Positions 8,415 through 16,337 of a stretch of 64,000 nucleotides of DNA are shown here, in pieces. This stretch comes from SHVZ01 sp041906305. GTDB taxonomy: Bacteria > Pseudomonadota > Alphaproteobacteria > SHVZ01. Each line of letters starts with the position of its first letter. Within the stretch, counting starts at the first letter, position 1. The notes under the pieces were generated by a model that worked only from the letters and a program-made list of their open reading frames with translations, ran no database searches and was not told where the DNA came from. A program made the translations under genes and the position numbers. The stretch lies in assembly GCA_041906305.1 (NCBI GenBank), contig JAYRJL010000001.1:1116001-1180000 (forward strand). The letters run 5' to 3'.

Positions 8415-9476
8415 TCAGGAGGTCGATGGAAGGCCCGCGCCCACCGCCTCGGCGACGGTCGCGAAACCGTCGCGATCAAGCAGCGCCTCCAGTTCGTCGA
8501 GCAGTCGCGGGATCAGTCCGGGGCCCTGGTAGATCAGCGCCGAATAGACCTGCACCAGCGAGGCGCCGGCGCGGATCCGCTGATAGGCATCGAGACCGGA
8601 TTCGATGCCGCCGACGCCGATCAGCGGCAGGCGACCCTGGGTCAGCTTGTGGAAGTCGACGAGGGCGGCGAGAGCGAGCGGACGCAACGGCCGCCCGGAG
8701 AGGCCACCGGCTTCCTTGCGATTTGGGCTGATGAGGTCGTCGGGACGTGAGATCGTGGTGTTCGAGACGATCAGCCCGTCGAGCCCGCGTTCGAGCGCGA
8801 CCTCGGCGATCGCCCGGCGTTCCTCGGCCGAGAGATCGGGCGCGACCTTCACCAGGATCGGCGGCGGATCGGCGAGGCCGAGGCGGTCGCGCTGCGCCTT
8901 CACCGCGTCGACCAGCTCGATCAGCGGCGCCTTCGCCTGGAGCGCGCGCAGGCCCGGCGTATTGGGCGAGGAGACATTGACCGTCAGGTAGTCGGCGAGC
9001 GGACCCAATGCCGCGACGCCGACGACATAGTCGGTGACCGCATCCGTCTGGTCCTTGTTCTTGCCGATGTTGATGCCGACGATTCCGCGCCGGCGGTCGC
9101 GCGCTGCCAGACGCTCTGCGGCCTCGGCGATGCCGCAGTTGTTGAAGCCCATCCGGTTGATCACGCCCCGGTCCTCGGCCAGGCGGAAGAGGCGAGGCAG
9201 CGGATTGCCGATCTGCGGCTTCGGCGTCAGCGTCCCGACTTCGACGAAGCCAAATCCGGCGGCGAGAAATCCCTCATGGGCTTCGGCATCCTTGTCGAGG
9301 CCGGCGGCAAGCCCGAGCGGGTTGGGGAAGCGTCGCCCCCAGAGCGTCTGCGCCAGGCGCGGGCGCTCGGCGCTCCGCTTCGGCCCCCAGCCCAGCGCCA
9401 TGGCGCGGAGCGCGGCGTGATGGGCCGTCTCGGCCGGCAGCCGGCGGAGCAGGGACGTGGCGAGGTCGTGCAGCAT
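8415..9476 (-). CDS. pyrD: Dihydroorotate dehydrogenase (quinone), class 2
   Basis: 353 residues matching class-2 PyrD, which oxidises dihydroorotate to orotate in pyrimidine synthesis and passes electrons to the quinone pool at the inner membrane. The N-terminal helical extension (residues 1-45) for membrane binding is present. FMN and substrate motifs are visible: GLAAGLDKDAEA, NRMGFNNCG, VNVSSPNTPGLR with the catalytic Ser, ILVKVAPD, and GVGGIESG. No Shine-Dalgarno precedes the ATG; GATATT lies ten bases upstream, so a very short leader is likely. It is divergent from the small lipoprotein gene. Confidence 0.96.
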   Translation of the reverse strand: MLHDLATSLLRRLPAETAHHAALRAMALGWGPKRSAERPRLAQTLWGRRFPNPLGLAAGLDKDAEAHEGFLAAGFGFVEVGTLTPKPQIGNPLPRLFRLAEDRGVINRMGFNNCGIAEAAERLAARDRRRGIVGINIGKNKDQTDAVTDYVVGVAALGPLADYLTVNVSSPNTPGLRALQAKAPLIELVDAVKAQRDRLGLADPPPILVKVAPDLSAEERRAIAEVALERGLDGLIVSNTTISRPDDLISPNRKEAGGLSGRPLRPLALAALVDFHKLTQGRLPLIGVGGIESGLDAYQRIRAGASLVQVYSALIYQGPGLIPRLLDELEALLDRDGFATVAEAVGAGLPSTS

Positions 9477-9548
9477 GGAGCGGCTGAATATCAGGTTTTC
9501 ACAGCCGCCGCATGGAAACCGTATGTCCTGCTGCTATGTTCAGCGGGC

Positions 9549-9842
9549 ATGCGCACGATGCTTCCGATGGCGGTCGTCCTGCTGCTCGCCGGCTGCGCGC
9601 CGATGGCCTATCAGAAGGCCGGCGTGACGCCGCAGCAGGTGAGCGCCGACGAACAGGACTGCCGGTCGATGGCTGCCCGCGAGGCGTGGCCGATGTGGGC
9701 CTGGCCGCGTCGCTACGGCTGGCGCCGCTATCCCTATTTCGGCGATCCCATGCTGAACCGGATGCAGGAGGAGAGCAGCCTCGCCGACTTCTGCATGCGG
9801 GCGCGCGGCTACAACCTGCAGCCGGTTCCTAACCCTTCCTGA
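9549..9842 (+). CDS. Small lipoprotein, function unknown
   Basis: 97 residues. The N-terminus MRTMLPMAVVLLLAGCAP carries a lipobox (LAGC), so the Cys at about residue 16 should be lipidated. The mature part has two more Cys (in DCRSM and DFCMRARGY), which could form a disulfide, and a Trp/Arg/Tyr-rich centre (WPMWAWPRRYGWRRYPY). I do not recognise the family. TATGTT ends exactly 8 bases before ATG and there is no Shine-Dalgarno, which suggests a leaderless mRNA. The 3' end overlaps the convergent methyltransferase gene by 14 bases. Confidence 0.7.
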   Translation: MRTMLPMAVVLLLAGCAPMAYQKAGVTPQQVSADEQDCRSMAAREAWPMWAWPRRYGWRRYPYFGDPMLNRMQEESSLADFCMRARGYNLQPVPNPS

Positions 9843-11061
9843 ACAGGAACAGCACGCCGGGCACGGGCTGGTCGCCCTGGCGGCGGAGCGTGGCCCGCTC
9901 GGCGACGACCTTGGTCCAGCCGATTTCGGCGGCGAGGCGGTCGATGTAGCCCTCTGCATGGGCATAGCGAAGGTCGTCGCTCAGGCGGAACGCCTCGCCG
10001 TCGGTCAGCTCCTCGACCGAGAAGATGATCGATCCCGATGGCGCCAGCGCCCGGTCGATGGCCGCGAAGGTAGGTCCGAGCGCGCCGAGGTAGATCAGGA
10101 CGTCGGCCGCGACCGCCAGATCGAACGGTCGGTCGAACGCCATGGACTCGAGATCCCCCTCGACGAGATCGGCGTAGAGCCCGCGCTTCCGCGCTTCCGC
10201 CAGCATCGCCGGAGACAGGTCGATGCCGACAAGACGGCTAGCCAGCGGCGCCAGGGCAGCACCAGCGAGCCCGGTACCGCATCCGAGATCCAGAACCGCC
10301 AGACTTCGCGGCGCCGGGCTCAGGTGCCGCTTGGCGAGTTCGGCGAGCATCTCCGGCGTCCGGTAGCCGAGCCGCTCGACGAGGTCGCGATCGAAATGGC
10401 TGGCGTACTTGTCGAAGACGTTCCGCACGTACGCGGGCGGCGATCGCTCTGGATCGCCTTCGAGGCTGGCGAGGAGAAACCGCGCTTCGTCCAAGCCGGG
10501 ATCGTGCGCGAGTGCGGCGCGGCAGGCGGCGGCTGCCTCATCGCGACGGCCGAGCCGCTTCGCCGCGTGTGCCCGGGCGGTCCAGGCGACGACGTCGCGG
10601 GGATCGAGGAGGCAGGCGCGCACCGCCGAGGCAGCCGAAATTTCCGCGCGGCCGAGGCCGAGCTCGGCAGTCGCGAGATTGCGATGAGCGAGCTGATCCG
10701 ACGGCCGAGAGGCTAGGACGCGCCGGAAGGCGGCTGCAGCAGGCACCATGTGACCCAGCGAGGCGAGAATCGCTCCATAGCTCAGGTGGAAGTTGGCGGC
10801 CTGAGGCGCCAGACGGACCGCCTTGCCGATCGCGTCCGCGGCGTCCCTGGTGCGGCCCTGCTGATGGAGCAGCAGGCCCAACAGATGGCGCGCGTCGGGA
10901 ATCTCGTCGGCGCGCAGGGACGCCCGGTAGAGCCGCTCCGCTGCCTCGAGCTGCCCGGCCTGATGCTGGGCAAATCCTTGATTCAGCAAGGTGCGCGCCG
11001 GACTTATCCCCAAGGCGCGGGAACCGCTTGCAGTTAGACCGGAATCACGTTTTGATTTCAT
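9829..11061 (-). CDS. TPR-repeat protein with class I SAM-dependent methyltransferase domain
   Basis: 410 residues. The N-terminal half (about 25-195) holds TPR repeats such as AERLYRASLRADEIPDARHL and AAACRAALAHDPGLDEARFL. The C-terminal half is a methyltransferase with motif I VLDLGCGTGLAG, an acidic motif II VGIDLSPAML, and VAADVLIYLG. The linker YVRNVFDKYASHFD is typical of this TPR-methyltransferase architecture. The target is unknown. ATG at 11059-11061 has no Shine-Dalgarno; TAGATT lies 7 bases upstream, which suggests a leaderless transcript. Confidence 0.88.
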   Translation of the reverse strand: MKSKRDSGLTASGSRALGISPARTLLNQGFAQHQAGQLEAAERLYRASLRADEIPDARHLLGLLLHQQGRTRDAADAIGKAVRLAPQAANFHLSYGAILASLGHMVPAAAAFRRVLASRPSDQLAHRNLATAELGLGRAEISAASAVRACLLDPRDVVAWTARAHAAKRLGRRDEAAAACRAALAHDPGLDEARFLLASLEGDPERSPPAYVRNVFDKYASHFDRDLVERLGYRTPEMLAELAKRHLSPAPRSLAVLDLGCGTGLAGAALAPLASRLVGIDLSPAMLAEARKRGLYADLVEGDLESMAFDRPFDLAVAADVLIYLGALGPTFAAIDRALAPSGSIIFSVEELTDGEAFRLSDDLRYAHAEGYIDRLAAEIGWTKVVAERATLRRQGDQPVPGVLFLFRKG

Positions 11062-11068
11062 AAAATTT

Positions 11069-11098
11069 AATCTAAATCCGGTTCGCGTGGCGCGTCAT
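11069..11098 (-). promoter_or_regulatory. Putative promoter of the TPR-methyltransferase gene, leaderless
   Basis: On the minus strand, ATGACG (forward 11093-11098) and TAGATT (forward 11069-11074) are separated by 18 bases. TAGATT is followed by AAATTTT and then the ATG. Transcription would begin at or next to the start codon. No purine-rich ribosome site is present. Supported by the hexamer spacing only. Confidence 0.4.
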
Positions 11099-11117
11099 CC
11101 CAGGGGGCCCTCCGGCA

Positions 11118-11300
11118 ATGTACACGGACGACGATCTCGAGGCCTTGGTCGGCGACATCGACCGGACGCTGGAAAGCAACAGCGCCTGGCTGACCCCGCG
11201 CTCGCGCGGCAGCCTCCTCTTGGCCCGGGACGTCGTCGAGCGCGTGCTGGATCGGCGCCGCATGCCCTGGCCGGCGCTGGTGATGGAAGCAGCGGACTAG
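11118..11300 (+). CDS. Small conserved-looking protein of unknown function
   Basis: 60 residues beginning MYTDDDLEALVGDIDRTL and ending MPWPALVMEAAD. Composition is that of a soluble helical protein, with acidic N-terminus and a basic stretch (DRRRMPW). AGGGGG lies 10 bases before the ATG. The frame has normal GC-rich codon use and fills the space between divergent and convergent neighbours, which supports a real gene. No family is recognised. The alternative is a chance open frame. Confidence 0.5.
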   Translation: MYTDDDLEALVGDIDRTLESNSAWLTPRSRGSLLLARDVVERVLDRRRMPWPALVMEAAD

Positions 11301-11307
11301 TCCTGCC

Positions 11308-11586
11308 TCATACGTCGATCGTGACGCCGCCGTCGCGCTTGCGCTGAGGCTGCGCTCCGCCGGTCTCGGCGGCCTTTTCCTCGGTCCTCTCGGCCTTCCC
11401 CCGCTTCGCCTCCGACTTTGCTCCGTCGGCCCCGCGCGATCGGCTCATCCCGGCGACTGCACGTTGCGTCTGGGCCGCGATCGGCCTCGTCTGGGCGAGC
11501 TGGGTCACCTCGGCCTTGGGCTGCACCGGCTGCTGCGGCTGCGCCTGCGGAAGGTGCTGAACGGACGGCGGAATCACCAGTCCCAT
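11308..11586 (-). CDS. Disordered Pro/Gln/Ala-rich small protein, function unknown
   Basis: About 92 residues from the ATG at 11584-11586 (MGLVIPPSVQHLPQ). The sequence is low complexity: Gln/Pro-rich at the start and highly charged Lys/Glu/Arg/Gly-rich towards the end (KRGKAERTEEKAAE), then GGVTIDV. No signal peptide or membrane helix. A fair promoter (TTGACG, 17-base spacer, CATTTT) ends 6 bases before the ATG, which argues for a real, leaderless gene. It resembles in style the protein at 15948-16337, though without clear alignment. Confidence 0.5.
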   Translation of the reverse strand: MGLVIPPSVQHLPQAQPQQPVQPKAEVTQLAQTRPIAAQTQRAVAGMSRSRGADGAKSEAKRGKAERTEEKAAETGGAQPQRKRDGGVTIDV

Positions 11587-11592
11587 AAGGCG

Positions 11593-11621
11593 AAAATGGG
11601 GCGTGCGATTCTCGCCGTCAA
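11593..11621 (-). promoter_or_regulatory. Promoter for the small protein at 11308-11586
   Basis: On the minus strand, TTGACG (forward 11616-11621), a 17-base spacer, then CATTTT (forward 11593-11598). The ATG follows 6 bases later, so the predicted transcript starts at the start codon. It lies back to back with the heat-shock promoter of hsp20. Confidence 0.45.
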
Positions 11622-11626
11622 GGCGG

Positions 11627-11654
11627 CTTGACTTCCCTCTGGCCGTCCCTATCT
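11627..11654 (+). promoter_or_regulatory. Heat-shock (sigma-32/RpoH) promoter of hsp20
   Basis: CTTGAC (11627-11632), a 14-base spacer, and CCCTATCT (11647-11654). The known sigma-32 consensus is CTTGAA, 13-14 bases, CCCCATNT, so each box differs at one position. The site lies about 110 bases upstream of the hsp20 start, leaving a leader long enough for a thermometer RNA. Confidence 0.7.
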
Positions 11655-11660
11655 CACGGG

Positions 11661-11762
11661 TGTCGGGCGCCGCAGAGCGGGTCCGACGACGCGAAACCAG
11701 ACGGGTTTCCGGCCCCCGGGCGGATCCCGTTCCCAAGTTGCTCAGCAAAGGAGAACTCGGAT
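11661..11762 (+). promoter_or_regulatory. ROSE-type RNA thermometer in the hsp20 leader
   Basis: The last hairpin pairs GTTGCTC (11737-11743) with GAGAAC (11751-11756), leaving one bulged G (11740) and a 7-base loop. It holds the TTGCT motif known from ROSE elements and hides the AGGAG ribosome site (11749-11753). Upstream, CGGGTCCG (about 11677-11684) pairs with CGGATCCCG (11721-11729) with one bulge, enclosing a GAAACC/GGTTTC hairpin. This is the multi-hairpin ROSE layout of alphaproteobacterial small heat-shock genes; heat would melt the final hairpin and allow translation. Confidence 0.75.
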
Positions 11763-12215
11763 ATGTCCACCTTCGATCTCACCCCCCTGTTCCGCTCGAC
11801 CGTCGGTTTCGACCGCATGATGTCGATGCTCGACTCCGCTGGTCGCACCGACGAGCAGGCCTACCCGCCCTACAACATCGAGAAGGTCGGTGATGACGCG
11901 TATCGCGTCACCATGGCCGTCGCCGGTTTCGGCGAAGAGGATCTCTCGATCGTCGCGCAGGGCAACAGCCTGGTGATCGCGGGCAAGCAGAAGCGCGAGG
12001 AGAAGAAGTCCGACTACCTCTATCGGGGTATCGCCGGCCGAGCCTTCGAGCGCCGCTTCCAGCTCGCCGACCACATCAAGGTGACCGGCGCCGAGCTCGC
12101 GAACGGCCTCCTCCATGTCGACCTCGTGCGCGAGGTGCCGGAGGCGATGAAGCCGCGGACCATCAAGGTCACGGCGTCTCAGCCGAAGCAGGTCCTCGAC
12201 GCCAAGGCCGCCTAA
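11763..12215 (+). CDS. Small heat-shock protein Hsp20 (IbpA-like)
   Basis: 150 residues, normal for a class A bacterial Hsp20. The start MSTFDLTPLFRSTVGFDRM is typical of alphaproteobacterial IbpA/HspA chaperones. The alpha-crystallin domain runs from about residue 38 to 130 and includes YRVTMAVAGFGEEDL, FERRFQLADHI and NGLLHVDLVREVPE. It binds unfolded proteins during heat stress and holds them for refolding by ATP-driven chaperones. AAAGGAG precedes ATG by 9 bases; a longer frame upstream covers only the leader. Regulation by a sigma-32 promoter and a ROSE thermometer is visible upstream, and a terminator follows. Confidence 0.95.
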   Translation: MSTFDLTPLFRSTVGFDRMMSMLDSAGRTDEQAYPPYNIEKVGDDAYRVTMAVAGFGEEDLSIVAQGNSLVIAGKQKREEKKSDYLYRGIAGRAFERRFQLADHIKVTGAELANGLLHVDLVREVPEAMKPRTIKVTASQPKQVLDAKAA

Positions 12216-12239
12216 AGCGGATCCAGTCAGTGGATCGGA

Positions 12240-12264
12240 GGGCCGCCCCGTCGGGCGGCCCTTT
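12240..12264 (+). terminator. Rho-independent terminator after hsp20
   Basis: GGGCCGCCC (12240-12248) and GGGCGGCCC (12253-12261) form a perfect 9-bp stem with a CGTC loop, followed by TTTCGCTTT. It lies 24 bases after the hsp20 stop. Confidence 0.85.
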
Positions 12265-12281
12265 CGCTTTCGGCGCCGATT

Positions 12282-14006
12282 TCAATCCGCTGCGGCCTGC
12301 TGCGATGGCGGAGCGGGGTCGAGCTCGATCCTCTCGTCGTGCAGGACATCGAGGCTTGAGCGGTGCCCGATGCTGACGATGCCGGCCTGGGGCAGGCGTT
12401 CGCGCAGCAGGCGGTAAAGGGTCGCTTCGCTCTCCTCGTCCAGCGCAGAGGTCCCTTCGTCGATGAAGATGAAGTCCGGCTGGTGCAGCAGGCAGCGAGC
12501 GATCCCGAAGCGCTGCTGCTCGCCTCCCGAAAGGAACAGCTGCCAGTTCTCGCTGGTGTCCAGCTGACCGACCAGGCGCGGAAGCCCGCAGTCCTTCAGC
12601 ATCTTTTCGAGGGTCTCGTCGTCCGCCCTGATGTTGCCCGGGAAGAGGAGCGCCTGCCGCAGCGTGCCGACCGGCAGATACGGCTTCTGGGAAAGAAACA
12701 ACAGGCGCTTGCCCTCCGGGATACGCACGTTTCCTCGTCCGTATGGCCAGATGTCGGCAATCGTCTTGAACAGGCTCGACTTGCCGGACCCTGTCGGCCC
12801 GGTGATCAGAACTGACTTCTCCGGCTGGAAGGCGAGGTCGAGGTTGTCGAAGAGCTTACGCCCGCCCGGCAGGGCGATGGTCAGGTGGTTGATGGCGACC
12901 GCGTCCGCGTCGCTGGCCTCCCGCTTGACGGACGACTCGTTCGCTTCCATGTCGACCTTGGCCAAGGCTTCGCTGAACGTCGTCAGTCGTCGCACGACGG
13001 CGTTCCACTCGGCGATCAGATAGAAGGAGTCGACCAGGAAGGAGAGCGCGTTCTGTACCTGGCCGAAGGCCGAGGCCGTCTGCATCAGGCCGCCGAGCTG
13101 GATCTCGCGGGCGAAGAACCGTGGCGCCGCCACGACCAGCGGGAAGATGATCGCGAGCTGGTTGTAGGCGGCGGTGAACCATTGGAGGTTCTTCCGCCGA
13201 TACATGATCGAGCGGTAGTTCCGGACGACATGGTCGAAAGCCTGGGACAGGGAGGTCCGTTCCGCTTCCTCGCCCTTCCAGAGCGCGACGGCCTCGGCGT
13301 TCTCGCGAAGGCGCGACATCCGGAAGCGGAAGTCGGCCTCGACCTTCTGCTGGACGAAGTTGAGCGGCACCAGACGTGCTCCGATCTTCGCCGTCAGCCA
13401 GCTTCCGAACAGGGCGTAAACCAGCGCTGCCCAGCACATGTATCCGGGTACTTCGAGCGTGCCGCCTCCGGGCAGCGGGATCCTGAGGATGCCTGAGAGC
13501 GCCCACAGGATGGTCACGAACGAGATCAGCGTCACCACCGAGTTCATGAACCCGAGGCCGAGCGTCAGCGTCTTCTCGACGAAGAGGTTGATGTCCTCGC
13601 CGATGCGCTGGTCGGGGTTGTCGGCTTCGCCGTTCGAGACCTGGAGACGATAGAAGCGCTGCTCGCCCAGCCAGGCGCCGAGGTATTTCCGGGTCAGCCA
13701 GCGGCGCCAGCGGATCTGGAGCATCTGGTTGAGGTAGAGCTGGTAGACCGAGACCAGGACGAAGACCAGGGCGAGCGCGGTAAAGATCGCGATCTGCTTG
13801 TAGAACTCGTTCTCGTTGAACTCCTGGACCGCGTTGTAGAAGTCGTTGTTCCAGGTGTTGAAGCGGACGTTGATCGCGATCAGCCCGAGGTTCAGCCCGA
13901 TCACGGCCGCCAGCAGGCCGCGTCCGGCCCATTTGTCGTCCGAGAACCAATAGGGACCGATCAGGCGCCACAGCGCCCGAAGGAACACGAGACGAGGCCG
14001 ACGCAT
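12282..14006 (-). CDS. YddA/SbmA-family ABC transporter, fused permease and ATPase (copy A)
   Basis: 574 residues. The N-terminal 350 residues form a six-helix membrane domain of the SbmA/BacA-like type (NVRFNTWNNDFYNAVQEF, QMLQIRWRRWLTRKYL). The C-terminal ATPase has Walker A GPTGSGKSS, signature LSGGEQQR, Walker B FIFIDEGTSALDE with the catalytic Glu, and an H-loop (IGHRSS). It should work as a homodimer or, given the neighbour, possibly a heterodimer with the adjacent copy B, to which it aligns end to end. Family members include SbmA/BacA peptide and YddA exporters, so direction and substrate are uncertain. GGGAG lies 6 bases before ATG and is partly buried in a hairpin (14015-14045). Confidence 0.92.
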   Translation of the reverse strand: MRRPRLVFLRALWRLIGPYWFSDDKWAGRGLLAAVIGLNLGLIAINVRFNTWNNDFYNAVQEFNENEFYKQIAIFTALALVFVLVSVYQLYLNQMLQIRWRRWLTRKYLGAWLGEQRFYRLQVSNGEADNPDQRIGEDINLFVEKTLTLGLGFMNSVVTLISFVTILWALSGILRIPLPGGGTLEVPGYMCWAALVYALFGSWLTAKIGARLVPLNFVQQKVEADFRFRMSRLRENAEAVALWKGEEAERTSLSQAFDHVVRNYRSIMYRRKNLQWFTAAYNQLAIIFPLVVAAPRFFAREIQLGGLMQTASAFGQVQNALSFLVDSFYLIAEWNAVVRRLTTFSEALAKVDMEANESSVKREASDADAVAINHLTIALPGGRKLFDNLDLAFQPEKSVLITGPTGSGKSSLFKTIADIWPYGRGNVRIPEGKRLLFLSQKPYLPVGTLRQALLFPGNIRADDETLEKMLKDCGLPRLVGQLDTSENWQLFLSGGEQQRFGIARCLLHQPDFIFIDEGTSALDEESEATLYRLLRERLPQAGIVSIGHRSSLDVLHDERIELDPAPPSQQAAAD

Positions 14007-14014
14007 GCGCTGCT

Positions 14015-14045
14015 CCCGGGCACCCGCCGATGGTGCCTGCCCGGG
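14015..14045 (-). promoter_or_regulatory. Leader hairpin overlapping the ribosome site of ABC transporter copy A
   Basis: CCCGGGCA (14015-14022) and TGCCCGGG (14038-14045) are complementary. In the minus-strand mRNA the second arm carries the GGG of the GGGAG ribosome site. An alternative inner pairing GGCACC/GGTGCC is also possible. This could tune translation or simply be a GC-rich repeat. Confidence 0.3.
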
Positions 14046-14116
14046 AACGTCAACGCCTTTGCCCTAACATAGGTTCATGAACGATCGGTCGGCGTCGCGC
14101 CGATGTGACAGGCGAC

Positions 14117-15847
14117 TCAGTTCGCTGCCATGGCCGGTGTCGAGGTCAGCGGGAACTCCCGGTCGTGCAGCGTCTTCAGCGTCGAGCGGTGACCGATGCT
14201 GACGATGCCGGCGTCCGGCAGGCGCTCGCGGATCAGGCGGTAGAGCTCGCTTTCGCTGGCTTCGTCCAATGCGGCGGTGGCCTCGTCCAGGAACAGGAAG
14301 TCCGGCTTGTGGAGAAGGGCGCGGGCGATCGCGACCCGCTGCTGCTCGCCTCCGGACAAGAAAAGCTGCCAGTTCTCGCTGCGGTCGAGCTGGTCGGCGA
14401 GGCGGGTGAGACCCACTTCGGTGAGCGCGCGCGCCAGCGTCGCGTCGTCGGCCTGAAGGCCGCCGGGGAACAGCAGCGCGTCACGCAGCGTGCCGATCGG
14501 GAGATACGATTTCTGCGACAGGAAAAGCAGGCGCTTGCCCGCTGGGAGGCGAATGGCTCCCTGGCCGAATGGCCAGATGCCGGCGATGGCCCGCATCAGG
14601 CTGGACTTCCCGGACCCGGTCGCGCCGGTCACCAGGGCGGCCTCGCGCGGACGGAAGGCGAAGTGAAGATCCTCGAACAGGCGCCGCCCGCCGGGGATGT
14701 CGATCGCGAGATTGTCGACGGCCAGGTCGGGCTGCGCGGCCTCGGCCCGCTCGATGCCCGAGCGGCTGCGCTCTTCGTCGACGCGCTCGAGCGAATGGCT
14801 GAATCCGACGAGGCGATCGACCACCGACTTCCATTCGGCGAGCGTCGAGTAGGAGTTGACGATGAACGACAGGGCGCTCTGCACCTGGCTGAAGGCGGAG
14901 TTGATCTGCATCACGCCGCCGAGCTGGATCTCCCCGGCGAAGTAGCGCGGCGCGGCCACCACGAACGGAAATATGATCGCCGCCTGACCGTAGAAGGTCG
15001 TGAACCACGTCAGGTCCTTTTGCTTGACCATCATGGCGCGGAAGTTTCCGACGACCAGCAGGAAGGACTCCTTCAGCGACATCCGCTCGGCGCCGTCGCC
15101 CTTCCACAACGCCACCGACTCGGCGTTCTCGCGGAGCCGCGCCATGCGGAAGCGGAAGTCCGCTTCGAGGCGCTGCTGCTGGAAATTGAGCCCTATCAGC
15201 GGAAGGCCGATCTTGTGGGTGAGCCACGTGCCGAGGATCGCGTAGATCAGCGCGGCCCAGACCATGTAGCCCGGTATCGTCAAGGCGCCGCCGCCGGGAA
15301 GCGGGATGTCGAGGTCGCCCGAGATCGTCCACAGCAGGGCGGTGAACGAGACCAGGGTGACGATGGAGTTCATCACGCCGAGCCCGATGCCCAACGTCTT
15401 CTGCACGAACATCTGGACGTCGTCGCTGATGCGCTGGTCCGGGTTGTCGGTGCCGTGGGCGCCGATCTGCAGGCGGTAGAAGCGATTTTCGCCGACCCAG
15501 GCGTCGAGATACTGGTCGGTTAGCCAGCGCCGCCAGCGGATCTGCAGCATCTGGTTCAGGTAGAGCTGATAGACGCCGACGACGATGTAGCCGAACGCCA
15601 GCCCGCTGAAGATCAGGATCTGCTTCCAGAACTCGTCGGCGTTCTTCTCCTGCAGCGCGTTGTAGAAGTCGTTGTACCAGGAGGTGAAGCGGACGTTGAA
15701 CGCGACCAGGCCGAGATTGAGCGCGATCACCACGAACAGGAGGCCGCGTCCCGCCCAGCGGTCCTCCGACCACCAATAAGGTCCGGCTACCCGCCAGAAG
15801 GCCGAGAAGAATCCGGTCGGGGTCTCGGACTGGGCGACAGGCGGCAT
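14117..15847 (-). CDS. YddA/SbmA-family ABC transporter, fused permease and ATPase (copy B)
   Basis: 576 residues, collinear with copy A (shared blocks such as YQLYLNQMLQIRWRRWLT, NPDQRI, LRENAE, LFLSGGEQQR). Membrane domain about residues 25-330, ATPase about 375-560 with Walker A GATGSGKSS, Walker B FLFLDEATAALDE and H-loop IGHRST, all intact. CGGAG lies 7 bases before ATG. The pair arose by tandem duplication. The 110-base gap to copy A is large enough for a separate promoter. Function as for copy A: an envelope transporter of unknown substrate. Confidence 0.92.
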   Translation of the reverse strand: MPPVAQSETPTGFFSAFWRVAGPYWWSEDRWAGRGLLFVVIALNLGLVAFNVRFTSWYNDFYNALQEKNADEFWKQILIFSGLAFGYIVVGVYQLYLNQMLQIRWRRWLTDQYLDAWVGENRFYRLQIGAHGTDNPDQRISDDVQMFVQKTLGIGLGVMNSIVTLVSFTALLWTISGDLDIPLPGGGALTIPGYMVWAALIYAILGTWLTHKIGLPLIGLNFQQQRLEADFRFRMARLRENAESVALWKGDGAERMSLKESFLLVVGNFRAMMVKQKDLTWFTTFYGQAAIIFPFVVAAPRYFAGEIQLGGVMQINSAFSQVQSALSFIVNSYSTLAEWKSVVDRLVGFSHSLERVDEERSRSGIERAEAAQPDLAVDNLAIDIPGGRRLFEDLHFAFRPREAALVTGATGSGKSSLMRAIAGIWPFGQGAIRLPAGKRLLFLSQKSYLPIGTLRDALLFPGGLQADDATLARALTEVGLTRLADQLDRSENWQLFLSGGEQQRVAIARALLHKPDFLFLDEATAALDEASESELYRLIRERLPDAGIVSIGHRSTLKTLHDREFPLTSTPAMAAN

Positions 15848-15947
15848 GACGGGCTCCGTGGCGGAAGATCGGCGCGCGGAGTGTGCTCGGGCGTCTGGCG
15901 CCCGTCACGCGGCATTTCTGGGGCGGAACCGGCGCTAGAGGCCGGCG

Positions 15948-16337
15948 TCAGGCATCGACGTCGACGAAGGCGCCGCGGCCGGCAGGAGCCGCGGGCTTAT
16001 CGGCGGCGGGCTGGCCAGTGAGGCTCAGCTGCCGGATGTCCGGGGCGGGTTTCGGCGGCGGTTCGGGCGCGGGCGCCGGCTTCGCTGCCGCCGCCTGTTC
16101 CGGCGCCTGGCTGGCCGGGGCTGGCTCCGGGGCCGGGGCGCGGATCTCGACCTTGTCCTCGAACGGCGCCGGCTCGCGCCGCGGGATGAAGCGAGCCTCG
16201 TTGCGGATGGTCTGGGTGGTCTCGACGGCGCCGCCGATCAGGGCGACAGCCTGGCGCACACCCGACCCGACCCCGGCCTTGAAGGAGGTCGGAGCGTAGC
16301 TGGCCAGTTGCGATTGCGCGGTCGAGTTGACGGCCAT
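15948..16337 (-). CDS. Ala/Pro-rich protein of unknown function
   Basis: 129 residues. The first 50 (MAVNSTAQSQLASYAPTSFK, then GVRQAVALIGGAVETTQTIRNEAR) look like an ordered helix; the rest is a Pro/Ala/Glu-rich disordered tail ending FVDVDA. No signal peptide, no membrane helix long enough to span. I do not recognise the family. The N-terminal part recalls small flagellar or motility-linked proteins of some alphaproteobacteria, but that is a weak impression. No clear ribosome site. Confidence 0.6.
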   Translation of the reverse strand: MAVNSTAQSQLASYAPTSFKAGVGSGVRQAVALIGGAVETTQTIRNEARFIPRREPAPFEDKVEIRAPAPEPAPASQAPEQAAAAKPAPAPEPPPKPAPDIRQLSLTGQPAADKPAAPAGRGAFVDVDA

